Below are positions 45,703 through 57,884 of a DNA stretch of 64,000 nucleotides, piece by piece. The first letter of the stretch is position 1; each line of letters starts with the position of its first letter. Below the pieces are notes generated by a model. The model ran no database searches. It was not told where the DNA came from and saw nothing but the letters and a program-made list of their open reading frames with translations. The stretch lies in contig NC_061118.1 in the NCBI RefSeq assembly GCF_002878395.1, positions 84,029,447-84,093,446 on the forward strand, given 5' to 3'. This DNA comes from Capsicum annuum (taxonomy: Eukaryota; Streptophyta; Magnoliopsida; Solanales; Solanaceae). A program made the position numbers and the translations under genes.

Positions 45703-47563
45703 TATGGAAATAGAGTTTTCTAAAGTATGGAAAGCCATCACTTTAGTTTGACACAAAGTTATCCCCAAATCCAAGTCATTGAGCAGAAAGAGTAGTATGG
45801 CCTATTCCTGCATCGCGTGGGGATGCAGTGGTGGAAGACAGTTAGCGGTTGAACTCTAACATGTACTCAGGAATAAGGATAAAATAATGCCATTATTCAA
45901 AACCAAATTAAATGATCATATGTAACAACATACATTCATATATACTATGCTGGGGAAGGGAATCGGGTTTAGCATGCATTTAAAACCTTAACCTGGGTTG
46001 TTTAGCTTTACCGTCATAATCCACCCACGGACTATATGGGTCCAATGTTACCCCTAAATATGCCCTAGTGTGTGTAGCCTCAGGAACCGGAGATATAATA
46101 AGGGTCGGGGATTCCCGCATACCCTTAACCCACTATGATACATATATAAAAATGTAAACTTGGGGGATTATCGTGTTCCCCACAAGCATATGGTCACCAT
46201 GACCACCCTTTATGTCGGCAAACGCGAGTTTCCAGTGTCCGTCCATCGGACTCACACCTTCACGATTAGCTATTACAACTCGACATTATTGACCAATTGA
46301 AAATTTTAGAACATATCCAAACCACCAATTCCAAAAGTCAATTATCATGGCATTATAAAGTGGTATCGTCATACTGACTATAGCATGCAAGCAATGTTAA
46401 TAGCCAAGTCTTACGGGATTCCCAGGTACCCCACAAGGTTTCCAATTAAACCAAAGCCATGGCCACCAAGGCATTCCCAATCCATTTAAAACCAACCAAA
46501 CTAATTTAAGTTCCATTACTATATTATGCAATGCAAAGATTTAAAACATAGACAAACTATGTGACAAAATCATTCTTACTAGGATTTTTACAAACATATT
46601 GAGGGCATGTAGTTTCCAAAAGTGAAACCAAGTATCAATTGACCATTACCATGAAACCACATGTTCAAACCATACTTATAACATGAAAAACCATAAGAAA
46701 AACATTGGAAAACATTATCCAACCAAGAAAAATCAAAACCCCCAATATTTATCTCAAAACCCAAACATTACAACAATAATACCATGAAAATCATCCATTA
46801 AATCATGCTTTTAGTTGAACTAACAATGAGAGAGGAGTAACATGCCTTAGATATCAAGAAAGATGGAGAGAATCCCTCTTGAAAGCTCCAAATTGATTGA
46901 CTTAAAGAAACTCTAGCCTTTTTTTGACTCAAGAGCTTAAGAGAGATTTGAGAGACTGTCATGATCTACTAAAGTGTAGAATGGGGGACCAAATAGTGTT
47001 ATAAGACGTGGGGTCTTAAGGGATTGGGGTGGAAACTGTCCAAAATATCCTCAGCTTAAAAGCTGTAAAAGGAATGTAGGAGGGTATAGTTAGACCCCTA
47101 AACTCATATCCACATCATACGAGTGGTACCCTCCACTCGTAACTTGATCAAAAAGTTGTACACTACATTATGTCCAATATAAAACTCCCTAGGCCTAACT
47201 CATACCATCACCATACGACTAGTATCCTTCAAGTCATACCCTAAGCAGAACATCTAGCCTAGACACTGGACAACATACGATTGGGCACTATATTTATCGT
47301 ATCATGGACATACAACTCATCGCTACCAACCTGTAACCACAACAGAAACCCAACCACCAAATACTGTACACCTTACGAGTTGGGTCACCTGACCCGTACA
47401 CACATGATACAACTAGTAAGGTGAGTCGTATGGCGATCAAAAAGCTCAAGATTTGAGAAACATGAAAGGACCAGAACCTAAAGTGTTTCAATTCTACCCC
47501 ACTAGAATCATTCATCCCCAAATGATGGGACAAGGCAGTATGAGCATGATTTAAGCCCCAACA
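45703..47563 (-). mobile_element. 3' LTR of reverse-strand chromovirus A
   Basis: It ends GCATGATTTAAGCCCCAACA at 47,563 (minus strand: TGTTGGGGC start) beside the polyprotein. Its right part, 46,600-47,490, matches 52,744-53,620, including TTGAGGGCAT and ACCAAGTATCAATTGACCAT. The left edge is set where the previous LTR stops matching. No TG terminus is clear there, so it may be truncated. Confidence 0.7.
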
Positions 47564-47603
47564 CCTCTACTATGACCTGTAACTAAGTTAGAAAACAAAG
47601 ACG

Positions 47604-47815
47604 TTATAAAGAACACATACCTTCTACATTAATTTTTGGAGCATAAAATAGGAAATAATAGTTGGACTTCATGTCCTCCTCAGTTTCCCAAGTAGCCTCT
47701 TCGACCTTGTGGTTTCTCCATAGAACCTTTACCGAGGCCACATCCTTGGTTAACAACTGAAGAACCTGCCATTCCAAGATTTCCACCGGGACCTCCTCAT
47801 TGTGATGGATAACCT
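47604..47815 (-). pseudogene. Chromodomain of chromovirus A
   Basis: The chromodomain at the integrase C-terminus is thought to guide insertion by binding histone marks. The sequence reads VEILEWQVLQLLTKDVASVK then VLWRNHKVEEATWETEEDMK, the family pattern (VxWxNxxVEExTWExExDM). It identifies the element as a chromovirus of the Del/Tekay type. The usual final YPHLF is altered to YYFLF. It is read with the upstream integrase but in a broken frame. Confidence 0.8.
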
Positions 47816-47899
47816 ATACACTTCCTTAACATAGAAACATGGAACACCGAGTGAATGGAGCTCAAACTAGAAGGCAACTCCAATTCATACAAAAAATTA

Positions 47900-48900
47900 A
47901 CAACCCTTCTCAAAACCAAGTACGGACCAACATATCGGGGATTGAGCTTTCCCTTCTTCCTAAACTGCATCACTCACTTTATGGGAGACACCTTTAGGAA
48001 CTCCCAATCCCTATCCTCAAACTCTAACTTCCTACGCCTCACATCCTCAGAGGACTTTTTGTGACTTTAGGAAGCATTAAGTCTATTCCGAATCACTTTT
48101 ACCTTCTTCAAAGCTTGGTAAACCAAATCCAAGCCAAACATATTCGCCTCTCTAACCTTGAAGAACCCAATAAGGGATCTGTGCCTCCTACCATACAAGC
48201 CTTCAAATGGAGCCATCCCTACGTTAGAGTAGTAGCAATTATTATAGGTAAACTTTATAAGAGGCAAATACTCAACCCAACTACCACCATAGTCAATCAC
48301 GCAAGCATGAATCATATCTATCCTCCAACGACTGAATAGTTTTTTCGGCTTGCCCATCCGACTGTGAGTGAAAAATAGTACTAAGACTCACCTTGGTTCC
48401 TAAAGATTTCTGACAAAACCGCCAAAAGTGAGATGAAAACTTCATACCATGATCTGAGATGAAAGAAATGGGTGCCCTATGTAACTTCACAATATCATGA
48501 AGATACAACCTCGCATAATTCTCAGGCAAAAAGTTAGTCCTTATTGGCAAAAAGTGAGCAGACTTTGTCATCCTATCCACGATGACCCAAACCGAATCAA
48601 ACTGATTCCATAAACGAGAAAGGCTTGTAACAAAATCCATACTGATCACTTCCCACTTCCATATAGGCAACTGAATTTCTTTATACAATCTTCCAAGCTC
48701 ATGTGGTCAATTTTCACTTGCTGGAAAACTATGCACTTGGTCACAAAATTACCCACATCCCGCTTCATATTTCTCCACTAAAAAATCTCCTTGAGGTCAT
48801 GATACATTTTCTTTGAACCAGGATGAACAACATAGCCTGACTCATGAGCCTCAGCCAATATTCTCTCTTACAAGCCACCTGCGTCGGGCACACATAACCT
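47900..48900 (-). pseudogene. Integrase of chromovirus A
   Basis: On the minus strand the N-terminal zinc region is recognisable near 48,700-48,820 (MKRDVGNFVTKCIVFQQVK), with one of the paired cysteines replaced by Phe. The catalytic core at 48,293-48,688 reads WKWEVISMDFVTSL, VDRMTKSAHFLPIRT, ISFISDHGMKF and SDGQAEKTIQSLED. The D, D and E of the catalytic triad are present, with 35 residues between the second D and E. It continues at 48,067-48,357 with GGSWVEYLPLIKFTYNN and APFEGLYGRRHRS. The core is open for about 130 codons, then shifts frame, so the protein is broken. Confidence 0.85.
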
Positions 48901-48903
48901 CAC

Positions 48904-49698
48904 TTAGTACCACAAGGTACCATCACTACTGATATCAAAGGCTATCAAATTTTGTCCGCCTACATAGCCCTTGATCCTCATCAAGATAGGATCTAACATC
49001 TGTTTCTCCTTGATTTCAACACCAAGAGATAACCGCGCCACTTCCTGCACAAACATACCACCATTCTCGGAGTCCAAGAGGTGAACTCCCAAGTTAGCCA
49101 AATGGTGAATATCCTTTACCAACTCCCATCTCTCCTTATCCACATGAGCTAGAATCCCCATGGAAAACCTGCTAAGAGAATCAGAAACCATATTGACTTT
49201 ACCGAGGTGTTAGCAAAGACTCATACCATAGTCCTTGAGAAGCTCAAGTCATATCCTTTGCCTGAGGTTATGCTCTTTTTAAGTAAACAGATACTGTAGG
49301 CTCTTATGATCAGAAAAGATATCCACATGCACCCCATACAAATAGAGACGCCAGTTTTTCAATGCGAATACTATACCTAGCAATTCTAAGTTATGAGTTA
49401 GATAATTCCTCTCATGCACCTTCAACTGTCTAGAGCCATAAGCTATCACCTTGCCATACTGCATCAAGACACAACTAAGCTCAACATGGGACGCATCACA
49501 ATAGACCATAAACCCCTCAGTGCATTTAGGCAGAGTTAAGACCGGATCCAAACATAGGTTATCCTTCAGATTCTTAAAACTACCCTCACAAGCATCAGAC
49601 CATATGAACTTTACCTTTTTCTCAGTCAATTTAGTCAACGGGGTAACTATATTAAAAAAACTCTCCACAAAACTCCTGTAGTAACCCGCTAAATCCAA
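48904..49698 (-). pseudogene. RNase H region and linker of chromovirus A
   Basis: At 49,279-49,698: [20 protein letters not shown] (end of RT thumb), then [20 protein letters not shown] with the RNase H start [33 protein letters not shown] and [13 protein letters not shown]. These are the family motifs with acidic residues kept. At 48,904-49,191: VSDSLSRFSMGILAHVDKER, the RNase H to integrase linker. RNase H removes the RNA template during reverse transcription. The two parts are separated by a short damaged stretch. Confidence 0.85.
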
Positions 49699-50470
49699 GA
49701 AGCTCCAAATATCTGTTAGAGTCGTGCATCTAGGTCAATCCACCATGATTCCTTCACTAGAAATGAGATACACAAGAAAGTGACAATATTAAACCAGAAC
49801 TCACATTTCTAAAGTTTTCCATAGAACTGCTGCTCCTTCAAGGTCTTCAATACAATGTGGAGGTGATTTGCGTGATTCACCTCGCTCTTAGAGTACACCA
49901 GAATATCATGTATGAAAACAAAGATGAATAAATACAAAAATTGATGGAAGACCCTATTCATCAAATCCATGAATGTCGTTGGGACATTGGTCACCCAAAA
50001 GACATAACTAAAAACTCAAAATGCCTATACCAAGTATGGAAGGCAGTATTAGGGATAGCCACCTCCCTAATCTTTAACTGATGCTACGTGGATTGAAGAT
50101 CAATCTTTGAGAAAAATTTTGCACACTGAAACTGATCGAACAAATCATCTATCCTTGGAAGGGGATACTTATTATTTATCATCACTTTGTTCAACTGCCG
50201 GGAATAATTACACATCTAAAGAGAACCATCTTTCTTATGCATGAATAATACCTTTGCACCCAATGGAGACATACTAGGATAAATGAAACCTTTGTCTAAG
50301 AGATCCTTTAGTTATTTCGTAATCTCCTTCAACTCAGTTGGAGCCATTCTATATGGGGGATAGAAATAGGATAAGTGTTCATACAAGATAAATCCCAAGC
50401 TCAATCTCCCTATTAGGAGGAACACCAGGAAGGTCAATACCTCAAGAAATTTATTTACCACTAGGACAGA
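49699..50470 (-). pseudogene. Reverse transcriptase core of chromovirus A
   Basis: At 49,809-49,994 the frame reads MTNVPTTFMDLMNRVFHQFL and IFVFIHDILVYSKSE. The family motif is FIDDILVYSKSE, so the first of the two catalytic aspartates is His here. Upstream (50,000-50,470) the N-terminal RT region is present in fragments, including an LPPxR-type stretch and the KKDG-type stretch near 50,220, broken by stops. No active RT can be made. Confidence 0.75.
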
Positions 50471-50472
50471 AT

Positions 50473-50960
50473 TCAAAAAGGACCCTTCATGTTAGAATTT
50501 TTAACCCAGACTAGATGATAGAGACACCCTTTGGAGATTAATCTTCGAGCTCTAAGATAAGATATGAACTTACCCTTAGGAGCCAGAGAACCACCCTCCC
50601 ACTCAATAACCGGTTCATTTATGAACTTAAAGATGACCATACAGGTTCGATAGTCTAGAGAAGCATAGCATGAGTGTATCCAATCCATCTCTAATATGAT
50701 ATCAAAATCCACCATATCTAATTCAAATAGGTCCATCACAGTGTCATTGCTACCAAAAGATACCACACACCCTCTATAGACTCTTCTACCAATAACAAAG
50801 TCACCATCTAGGGTAGAAATAAAAAAAGGGTTCTAAACACACTTGGGACCAAAACCATAATGTACAGATATAAAATGGGTCACATAAAAGAGAGTGGACA
50901 CGGGATCATGTAAACAATACACATCTTGAAAAAAGAGTTTCAATATACCATTCACGACAT
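50473..50960 (-). pseudogene. Aspartic protease (RVP) region of chromovirus A
   Basis: At 50,473-50,766: FELDMVDFDIILEMDWIHSC, YASLDYRTCMVIFKF, EPVIEWEGGSLAPKGKFISY and SKGCLYHLVWV. This is the C-terminal half of the retroviral-type protease and the linker to RT in Tekay-type elements (family: DVILGMDWL). The active-site half upstream (to about 50,960) is fragmented. Confidence 0.75.
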
Positions 50961-50970
50961 TAGGTGATGC

Positions 50971-52121
50971 CTAGGACTTTTTTCTGGTTGTGAGAGTATA
51001 TAGATAGTTCTGACCAGTGCTGGAGCCAGATGGTGTACCCTTTGGTACCGGAGCTGAAGATAAGGCAATTATAACCTTGTTTGCCTCAGAGGCAACCTTA
51101 CCAATAGAATAGTTTCTAAGCATATGCCCTAGATGACCGTAGTTAAAACACTTGTTCCTTCTCTTATCATAGAAACCCCAATGCAATCTACCATTACAAG
51201 GAGGATATGATGGATCTGACTAGGGCCCACTAGCCTGGGAATCTTAGGCTTTCAGTAGAGAGAACTAGCTATTGAGTAAGACCTATAGTTGCCCCACTTC
51301 TTCTTAGGCCACTTTTCACCATACCTGCCACTCTGTTGTTGGCCACTACCTTGCTTAGAGAACCTATATTTCTTGCCCTGCCTCTTTACTATCTTAATCT
51401 ACTTTTATTTCTCTTCCTCAACCTATTGCATGTATACCACCAACTTAGAGATATCCATGTCCTTGATCAATAAGGCAACCTTACTTTCCAATATCAAGTC
51501 TCGGGATAACCTAAAAGTGAACTTTCTCATCCTAGCCCTCAGGCTAAAACCATCTCCGAAGCATACCGTGATAGCTAGTGAAACTTCAAGGCATACTCCT
51601 TGACTAACATTATGTCTTGCTTCAGATTAACAAACTCTTCTGCCTTTGCTTCCCTAAACTCTTGAGGAAATAAGTAGTCCAGAAAAGCATTAGAAAAATT
51701 CTCCCATATAGATTACTCAGAATCCTCACCCTTTGATTGAACCCATTACTTGTACCATTGGTACACCACATCCTTCAGCTGGTAGGCAGCAAACTCCATG
51801 CCCTCTACATTAGTGGCATATATAAAACAAAAAAGCTTTTCCATTTGATCAAAAAAACCTTGAGGACCCTCCTCAACTCTAACACTAGTAAAAGTCAGAG
51901 AGTTCAGCCTCATAAACTGGCCAACCCTTATAGCCTCAGAAAATAGAGTAACAGGATTCCCAGGCTTAGACTAAGAAGCTACCAACTGTACAAACATATG
52001 AATGGACTGATGAAACTCAGTGTTTGTCACTTCTGAACCCCATAAGAAGAATGTGTCCTATCAACATTATCCTTGATAAGATAGAGGAGTTTCTGTGAGC
52101 TATAAATCATCGAGGAGGCAT
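50971..52121 (-). pseudogene. Gag of chromovirus A
   Basis: The start ATG (52,119-52,121) opens MPPR followed by a stop; MPPRR is the usual gag start. The capsid region includes SIWENFSNAFLDYLFPQEFR, EAKAEEFVNLKQDIMLVKEY and ALKFHxLSRYASEMV (51,540-51,720). A zinc-knuckle region lies at 50,971-51,186: CFNYGHLGHMLRNYS. The normal C-x2-C-x4-H-x4-C has lost its second and third cysteines (Tyr), so RNA binding would fail. Confidence 0.75.
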
Positions 52122-52318
52122 GATATGAAAAGCGAACAAATAGGAATTAGAGAAGATTTCAGGAATTAGACTTTACAGATAAAAAATAGAACACAAGAAA
52201 AAGAAACATTCCTAAATGTCTTGTAGCCTTTCCCTTATGAGTGTGGCGCGCTACACACCCTTAATAGAGACTCTACTCAACATGGCTTTGTGGACTCTCA
52301 ATTGACCATGAACCTAGG

Positions 52319-52330
52319 TCTATGATACCA
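52319..52330 (-). promoter_or_regulatory. Primer-binding site of chromovirus A
   Basis: TCTATGATACCA is the complement of TGGTATCATAGA, a degenerate version of the initiator Met-tRNA primer site. It lies between gag and the 5' LTR and fixes the orientation. Confidence 0.75.
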
Positions 52331-52333
52331 ATC

Positions 52334-53627
52334 TGGCATGACCTAAACTAGGGCCTAGTCATGTCGGGTACCTCAAGCCCAACCAGGACCGAAGACCACC
52401 CCCAAAGCAAAACCATAATCGCTGGCAACCTATGTTGGATAAATTTTGAACATATAATAAGATATATCAAAATCAATTGAAAGATATTTAAAGAAGTTCA
52501 TAACTATAAGCAACTAAATGCCCAACTAGTGCAAGCGCTAATAACAATACCAATACCAAGTCTGACATCAATACCGACACCACCCATGTACATAGGAGTC
52601 ACATAAAGACTCTTTCCAAAAACTAAGAATATCCGGTCGTGACATGCCCCCGACCATAGCCAAAACCTAAGTCCAAGAAACAAAAACCATGTAAGAAAGT
52701 TTGTAACATGAAATGGAGTCTTTCATCCTTTTAACAACCATATTGAGGGCATATCATTTCCAAAACCAAAACCAAGTATCAATTGACCATTCCCATGTAA
52801 CCATATGTTTAAACTATAATTATAACAGGATAAACCATAAGAAAAACATAGGAAAACATTATCCAACCAAGAACAACCAAAACCCCCAACATATATCTCA
52901 AAACCCAAACATTACCACAATAATACCATAAAAACTATCTATTAAATCATGGTTTTAGTTGAACTAACAACAAGGGAGGAGTAACATGCCTTAGACACGA
53001 AGAAAGATGGAGAGAATCTCTCTTGAAATCCCCAAATTGATTAACTTGAAGAAACCCTAGCATTTTTTTGACCCAAGAGCTTGAGAGATATTTGAGAGAG
53101 TTTAGACAGTGTCTTGATAATATAAAGTGTAGAATAGGGGACCAAATAGTGTTATAAGACATGGGATCTTAAGGGATTGAGGTGGGAAATATCCAAAATG
53201 CCCTTAACTTAAAAGTTGTAAAAGGAATGTAGGAGGGTATGGTTGGACCCCTAAACTCGTACCCTCCACTCATAACTTGATCAGAAAGTTAGACACCACA
53301 TTTTGTCCAACATACAACTACCTAGGCCTGACTCATACCATCACGATACAGTTAGTATCCTTCAAGTCCTACCTTAAGTAGGACATCTAGGCTAGACATT
53401 GCACCACATATGGCTGGGAACTATACTTCTCATATCATGGACATATGACTCATCACCATCAATCCGTAACCATTATAGAAACCCAACCACCAAATACTGG
53501 ACACTTTATGAGTTGGGTCACCTGACCCTATCTACACTATATGACTAGTAAGGTGAGTCGTATGATTATCATCAAGCTCAAGACTCAAGAAAATTGCATA
53601 GACCAGAACCCAGGGTGTTTTAATAAA
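52334..53627 (-). mobile_element. 5' LTR of chromovirus A, truncated
   Basis: It starts TGGCATGACCTAAACTAGGG next to the PBS and matches the other LTR from ATTGAGGGCAT (52,743) to CCAGAACCCAGGGTGTTT (53,603-53,620). It lacks the distal 60-70 bases seen at 47,500-47,563. At about 53,627 it meets a different element's integrase directly. Confidence 0.75.
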
Positions 53628-54300
53628 GATGCACAATCTCAAGAATATAGATACGGACCAACCTCTCAGCACTGAAAGAGATCCAGAATAGAATGAAATG
53701 AGTAAACTTGGTCAATCGATCCACGATGACCCAAAACTATCAGAACCATGCAAAGTTCAAGGCAAGCCAATCACGAAGTCCATAGTGATCCGTTCCCACT
53801 TCTACTTGGGAATGGGTAACCTCTGAAGCAATCCACAAGGTCTCAAATGCTCTATCTTCACATACTAGCAACATAAGAAATGAGCTACAAAGTCTACTAC
53901 ATCCTTCCTCATACCACCAGCCAATAATGCTATCTTAAGTCACGATACATCTTAGTCACTCCTGAATAGATAGAATACCTGGAACAATAGGCCCCTTCCA
54001 AAATCAACCTTATCCAGTCACCTACTCTAGGTATACAAACTCAACCTCAAATTCTCAAAACTCTATCTGAATTAAGTGAGGCTTCCTTGGCTTCACCACT
54101 CAACACCTTATTCTGAATCACTCTTAATCTAAAATCATTAAGCTGATGAGCCTGAATATGCTCCAGTAAAGAAGATCTAGCCTCCATAAATGCCGAAGAA
54201 CACCTAGGTATTGAAATATCAAGCCTAACCCTCTAGTTAGCTAAAGACTAAACCTCTAAGTCCAAAGGCCTCTACTGTGTCAAAAGATTCACAAAGCTAC
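53628..54300 (-). pseudogene. Truncated integrase of Ty3 element B
   Basis: On the minus strand, 53,640-53,840 encodes PIPKWKWERITMDFVIGL followed, after small shifts, by VDRLTKFTHFI and AERLVRIYILEIVHLY. This is the first part of the integrase core with the first catalytic Asp. It stops at about 53,628, so the second Asp, the Glu, any chromodomain and the 3' LTR are all missing. 53,840-54,300 holds the degraded zinc region and the linker to RNase H. Confidence 0.7.
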
Positions 54301-55754
54301 TCATGCTAGTCAACTTCTGGCTCAAGGCATCTGCAAGCACATTAGCCTTGCCCGGATGATAAAGAATATTCAAGTCATAATTCTTAAGCAACTTATGCCA
54401 ACAAAGTTGTCTCATATTAAACATCACTGGGTGAAAAAGTACTGAAGGCTACAATGATCTGAGAAAATCTCACAACGGACTCCATACAAGTAATGCCTCC
54501 ACAACTTTAAGGAAAAAACAATCTCGCACAACTCTAAATCTTTGGTAGGCCAATTCTTCTCATAGGGCTTAAACTGATGAGAAGCCTATAAAATCACCTT
54601 ACTATCTGGCATCAGCATAAGACCTAACCTAACATATAAAGCATTACAAAAGATGGTGAAACCCACATCCTCCTTGGGCAAAGTCAAGATAGGAGCCGAA
54701 ATCAACAAATCCTTGAGATTTTAGAAGCTCTCATCATATGCATTAGGCCACTAAAAGGAAATATTTTTATGAGTCAACTTGGAAAATGGAGCTGCAATGG
54801 ATGAAAAATGCTCAACAAAATACCGATAATAACCTACCAAGCCAACCAAACTCTGAATCTTGGTGGGCAAAGTAGGCTTATCACAATTTCAAACCACTAC
54901 AGTCTTGTCTTGATAAACTATTACTACCCTCCTAAGTCACCATATGACACATGAAAGAAACAGACTCCAACCAAACTCACATTTAGAGAACTTGGCATAC
55001 AACTTTTCATCCTCAATCTCTGAAGCACAATCCAAAAATGCTCTTCATGATCGGTTTCACTCTTAGAATAAACCAAAATATCATCAACAGATACAAATAA
55101 TAAAGGAGTCAAGATACGGTCAAAACACCTGGTTCATCAACTCCATGAAGGGGCTGGGGCACTGGTCAATCTGAAGGACATGACTAAGAACTCATAATGA
55201 CTATATGGAGTCTGTAAAGCTATTTTTGAAATATTCGAAGATCTAATCCTTAACTGGTGATACCTAAATCTCAAATCAATCTTCAAAAACACCGCAATAC
55301 CCTGAAGCTGATTGAATAATTTATTAATACGAGGAAAAGAATACTTATTCTTAACCATTAAATCATCAATACAAGGAAGAGAATACTTATTCTTAAGCAT
55401 CACTTTATTTAACTGTCAATAATTGATATACATCCACATAGATACATCTTTCTTCTTCACAAACAAGATAAGCACACCCTATGAGGACACACTAGGTTGG
55501 ATAAATCCCTTATCCAACAACTCCTGCAATTGATCCTTCAATTCTTTTAACTTAGTTGGGGCCATCCTATATCGAGAAATAGAAATGGGCCTGGTGCCTA
55601 GCTCAACATCAATAGTAAAATAAATATAACAATCCAAAGGCATATAAGGCGAATCCATAGGGAACACAACCATACACTCGTAGATAACATGAATAAAATC
55701 TAAAGAAGGAGGTAAAACCACACCAGTATCATGAATATGAGCAAAGTAAGACAA
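54301..55754 (-). pseudogene. Reverse transcriptase / RNase H of Ty3 element B
   Basis: 55,479-55,754 carries the RT start: VELGTRPISISRYRMAPTKL then KELKDQLQELLDKGFIQPS. 55,137-55,403 carries the fingers/palm: [40 protein letters not shown] and HYEFLVMSF. 54,924-55,112 has SVDDILVYSKSETDHEEHF, so both catalytic aspartates of the VDD motif are kept. RNase H lies at about 54,301-54,750 in fragments. A 14-residue in-frame duplication ([14 protein letters not shown] / [12 protein letters not shown]) lies at about 55,320-55,405. Frames shift between blocks. Confidence 0.8.
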
Positions 55755-55829
55755 ACATCCCCTCTTAACAAAATGACAAGCCTAAGCATAAGATATAACC
55801 CTCTTAGGACCTAAATGAAGTGAACCCTT

Positions 55830-56270
55830 CTAAGCTATCCTCGGCACACCTGGAAAAGCTAGAGTCACAATGTTAGCATAACAATCTAGGATAACATAGT
55901 AAGGAACCAACCAATCCATACCTAAGATGACATTAAAATCAACCTTATCAAATACAAGCAAATCTACCCAAGTCTCACGCCCAACAATAGCCACAATACA
56001 AAATCGGTACACTCGATCCATGACTAAAGAATCTCCTACTAGGGTAGATACACAAATAGGCATGGGAAGAGGCTCAGTGAAAAAATCACAACCTAAAGAA
56101 AAATATGAAGGCACATAGGATAAAGTTGATCTCGAATCAAACAACATAAATCCAAATTGGAAATAAAAAGGGATGATACCTGTTATTACATCATTAGAAG
56201 TCTCTGCCTTATTTTGGTGGGTATAGCATAGCATTATCCATGACCACCAACTGGATGAGTAGCCCTGCAA
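55830..56270 (-). pseudogene. Aspartic protease of Ty3 element B
   Basis: The minus-strand ORF includes SNDVITGIIPFYFQFGFMLF, DSRSTLSYVPSYFSLG, VGDSLVMDRVYRFCIVAIVG and KVDFNVILGMDWLVPYYVIL. This is the retroviral-type protease that matures the polyprotein. The active-site triplet is D-S-R here where D-S/P-G is usual, which should inactivate it. The open length (about 146 codons) is good for such an old copy. Confidence 0.85.
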
Positions 56271-57670
56271 CCATTACCACAGGCTCTACTACCTTTGCCT
56301 TTCATACATCTGGTAGAACTTTTACCTCTCACTGTTGAAATAAGAGTATCTTTTATCACCCTGTGGGGGCAGTCCTTGTCACAATAGCGAATCTCATCAC
56401 AAACAAAGTAACCTCTACAACCTGACTCAATATGAAAAGGTACCATTGGTCCCAAGCAACCACCCTAAACTACTGAACAAGAGAATCCACCCCAAAACCC
56501 CATAAGGTTGCCTGCATTAACCTACCATTATACCTAGAGAACTTCTAAAATATCTATCTCGAGAAGTGTGACCTCTAAACTCACCAAAATAGCATACCTT
56601 CTTGGTGCCTTCCTGAGATGCTCAAAGAATATCCTCAGTCATCTTAGCATGCTCCACTATAATCTAAAAGGACTCTATAAATACAACCATCTGAGATGTC
56701 TCCAACCGAAGAGAAACATCTAACCCTTTTACAAACTTCTAAATCTTCTTAGACTTGGTGATAATGTTGGCATAAAATATCTAGATAAGGCATGAAAATA
56801 TTCTTCATACTCTGCAACAGTCATGGAACCTTGATCTAGGTTATCAAACTTATCTTTCATTTGATATCTTATACTGTAAGGCATAAATATCTCTAAAATA
56901 CCCTTAAAAACTGATCCCAAGTCATCTCAGGAGAAACAAGAGGTCTGTAGCTAACAAGCTACCTCAACTAATCTCTAGCAGTATCTCTAAACTGATAAGT
57001 AGTATAAGCAACCCTATGTGACTCAAGCTAACCCAAATTATGCAAGTTCTCACAATAATCAATTAAGAACTCATAGGCATCCTCACCTAAAGTACCACTA
57101 AATCTAGCAGGAATCAATGAGTAAATCTCTTAAGCCTTTTTTAATCCTCAGAAGATATAATTATAATTACAACAAGAGGAGGCATGGTGAATCTAGTAGG
57201 CTGAGATTCCATATGAAGAGCTGACATAGATGAAGGTTGAACTCTTAATATCGAAATACCATACTCAGATACCAGTACTAAAGAAGGAGTAACACTCAAG
57301 GTTTGAGGAGTACCAAGAGTAGAAATAGGTGTGACTAAAAATTTCACAAATGGGACTGAAAGAACACCATAAGTAGACTTTTGCATAGATAGAGGTACAA
57401 CACTCAAAACTAAGGAACACCAGGCATACTTAAAAGAGCACCCTCTAAATAAGTCAAGAAGAAAACCAATAACCCCTCCAAGACTGGGGTACAAGAACTC
57501 GACAAAACTGAAGTAGGACCCATACCTATAACTTAATACGAGGCTTAGGGGATAGATCCACATGCCCGTCCACTACTTCAAGTCCGCCCACGACTCGCAA
57601 CTCACCTTCTAGATTGGGCTCTTTCCTTAGATAACGGCTTTGTATCTCTAACCTTATATGAGCTAGTCAT
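56271..57670 (-). pseudogene. Gag of Ty3 element B
   Basis: The likely start is the ATG at 57,668-57,670 (MTSSYKVRDTKPLSKERAQS), followed by a Gly/Arg-rich stretch with stops. The capsid block at 56,729-56,920 reads FKGILEIFMPYSIRYQMKDK and FDNLDQGSMTVAEYEEYFHA, then LSRYFMPT. This is the Ty3 gag pattern (F...QGSMTVxEYExxFxxLSRY). The zinc-knuckle area near 56,350-56,400 (GCRGYFVCDEIRYCDKDCPH) is damaged. Frames change at about 56,740 and 57,130. Confidence 0.75.
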
Positions 57671-57869
57671 TACTATTTACATAAAAAAGAGTGAAATATG
57701 ACTTAGAATATAAGCTATGAAAGAAATTTGTATGATAAGTAATAAAATCAGGGAAATTCCTAAATACGTCCTATAGCCTCTTAAAGATAGATATGGACAT
57801 CTATGTTTTGATCTGTGAGACTCTATTAGGCTTCCCATTCTGACACTATTGAGACCAATGAACCTGGCT

Positions 57870-57881
57870 GCTCTAATACTA
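57870..57881 (-). promoter_or_regulatory. Primer-binding site of Ty3 element B
   Basis: GCTCTAATACTA is the complement of TAGTATTAGAGC and differs at two bases from the initiator Met-tRNA site. It lies a few bases from the 5' LTR. Confidence 0.7.
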
Positions 57882-57884
57882 ATT

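Noticed and set aside
48061..48339. 92-codon plus-strand ORF
   Set aside because: It is the opposite-strand shadow of the integrase of chromovirus A.
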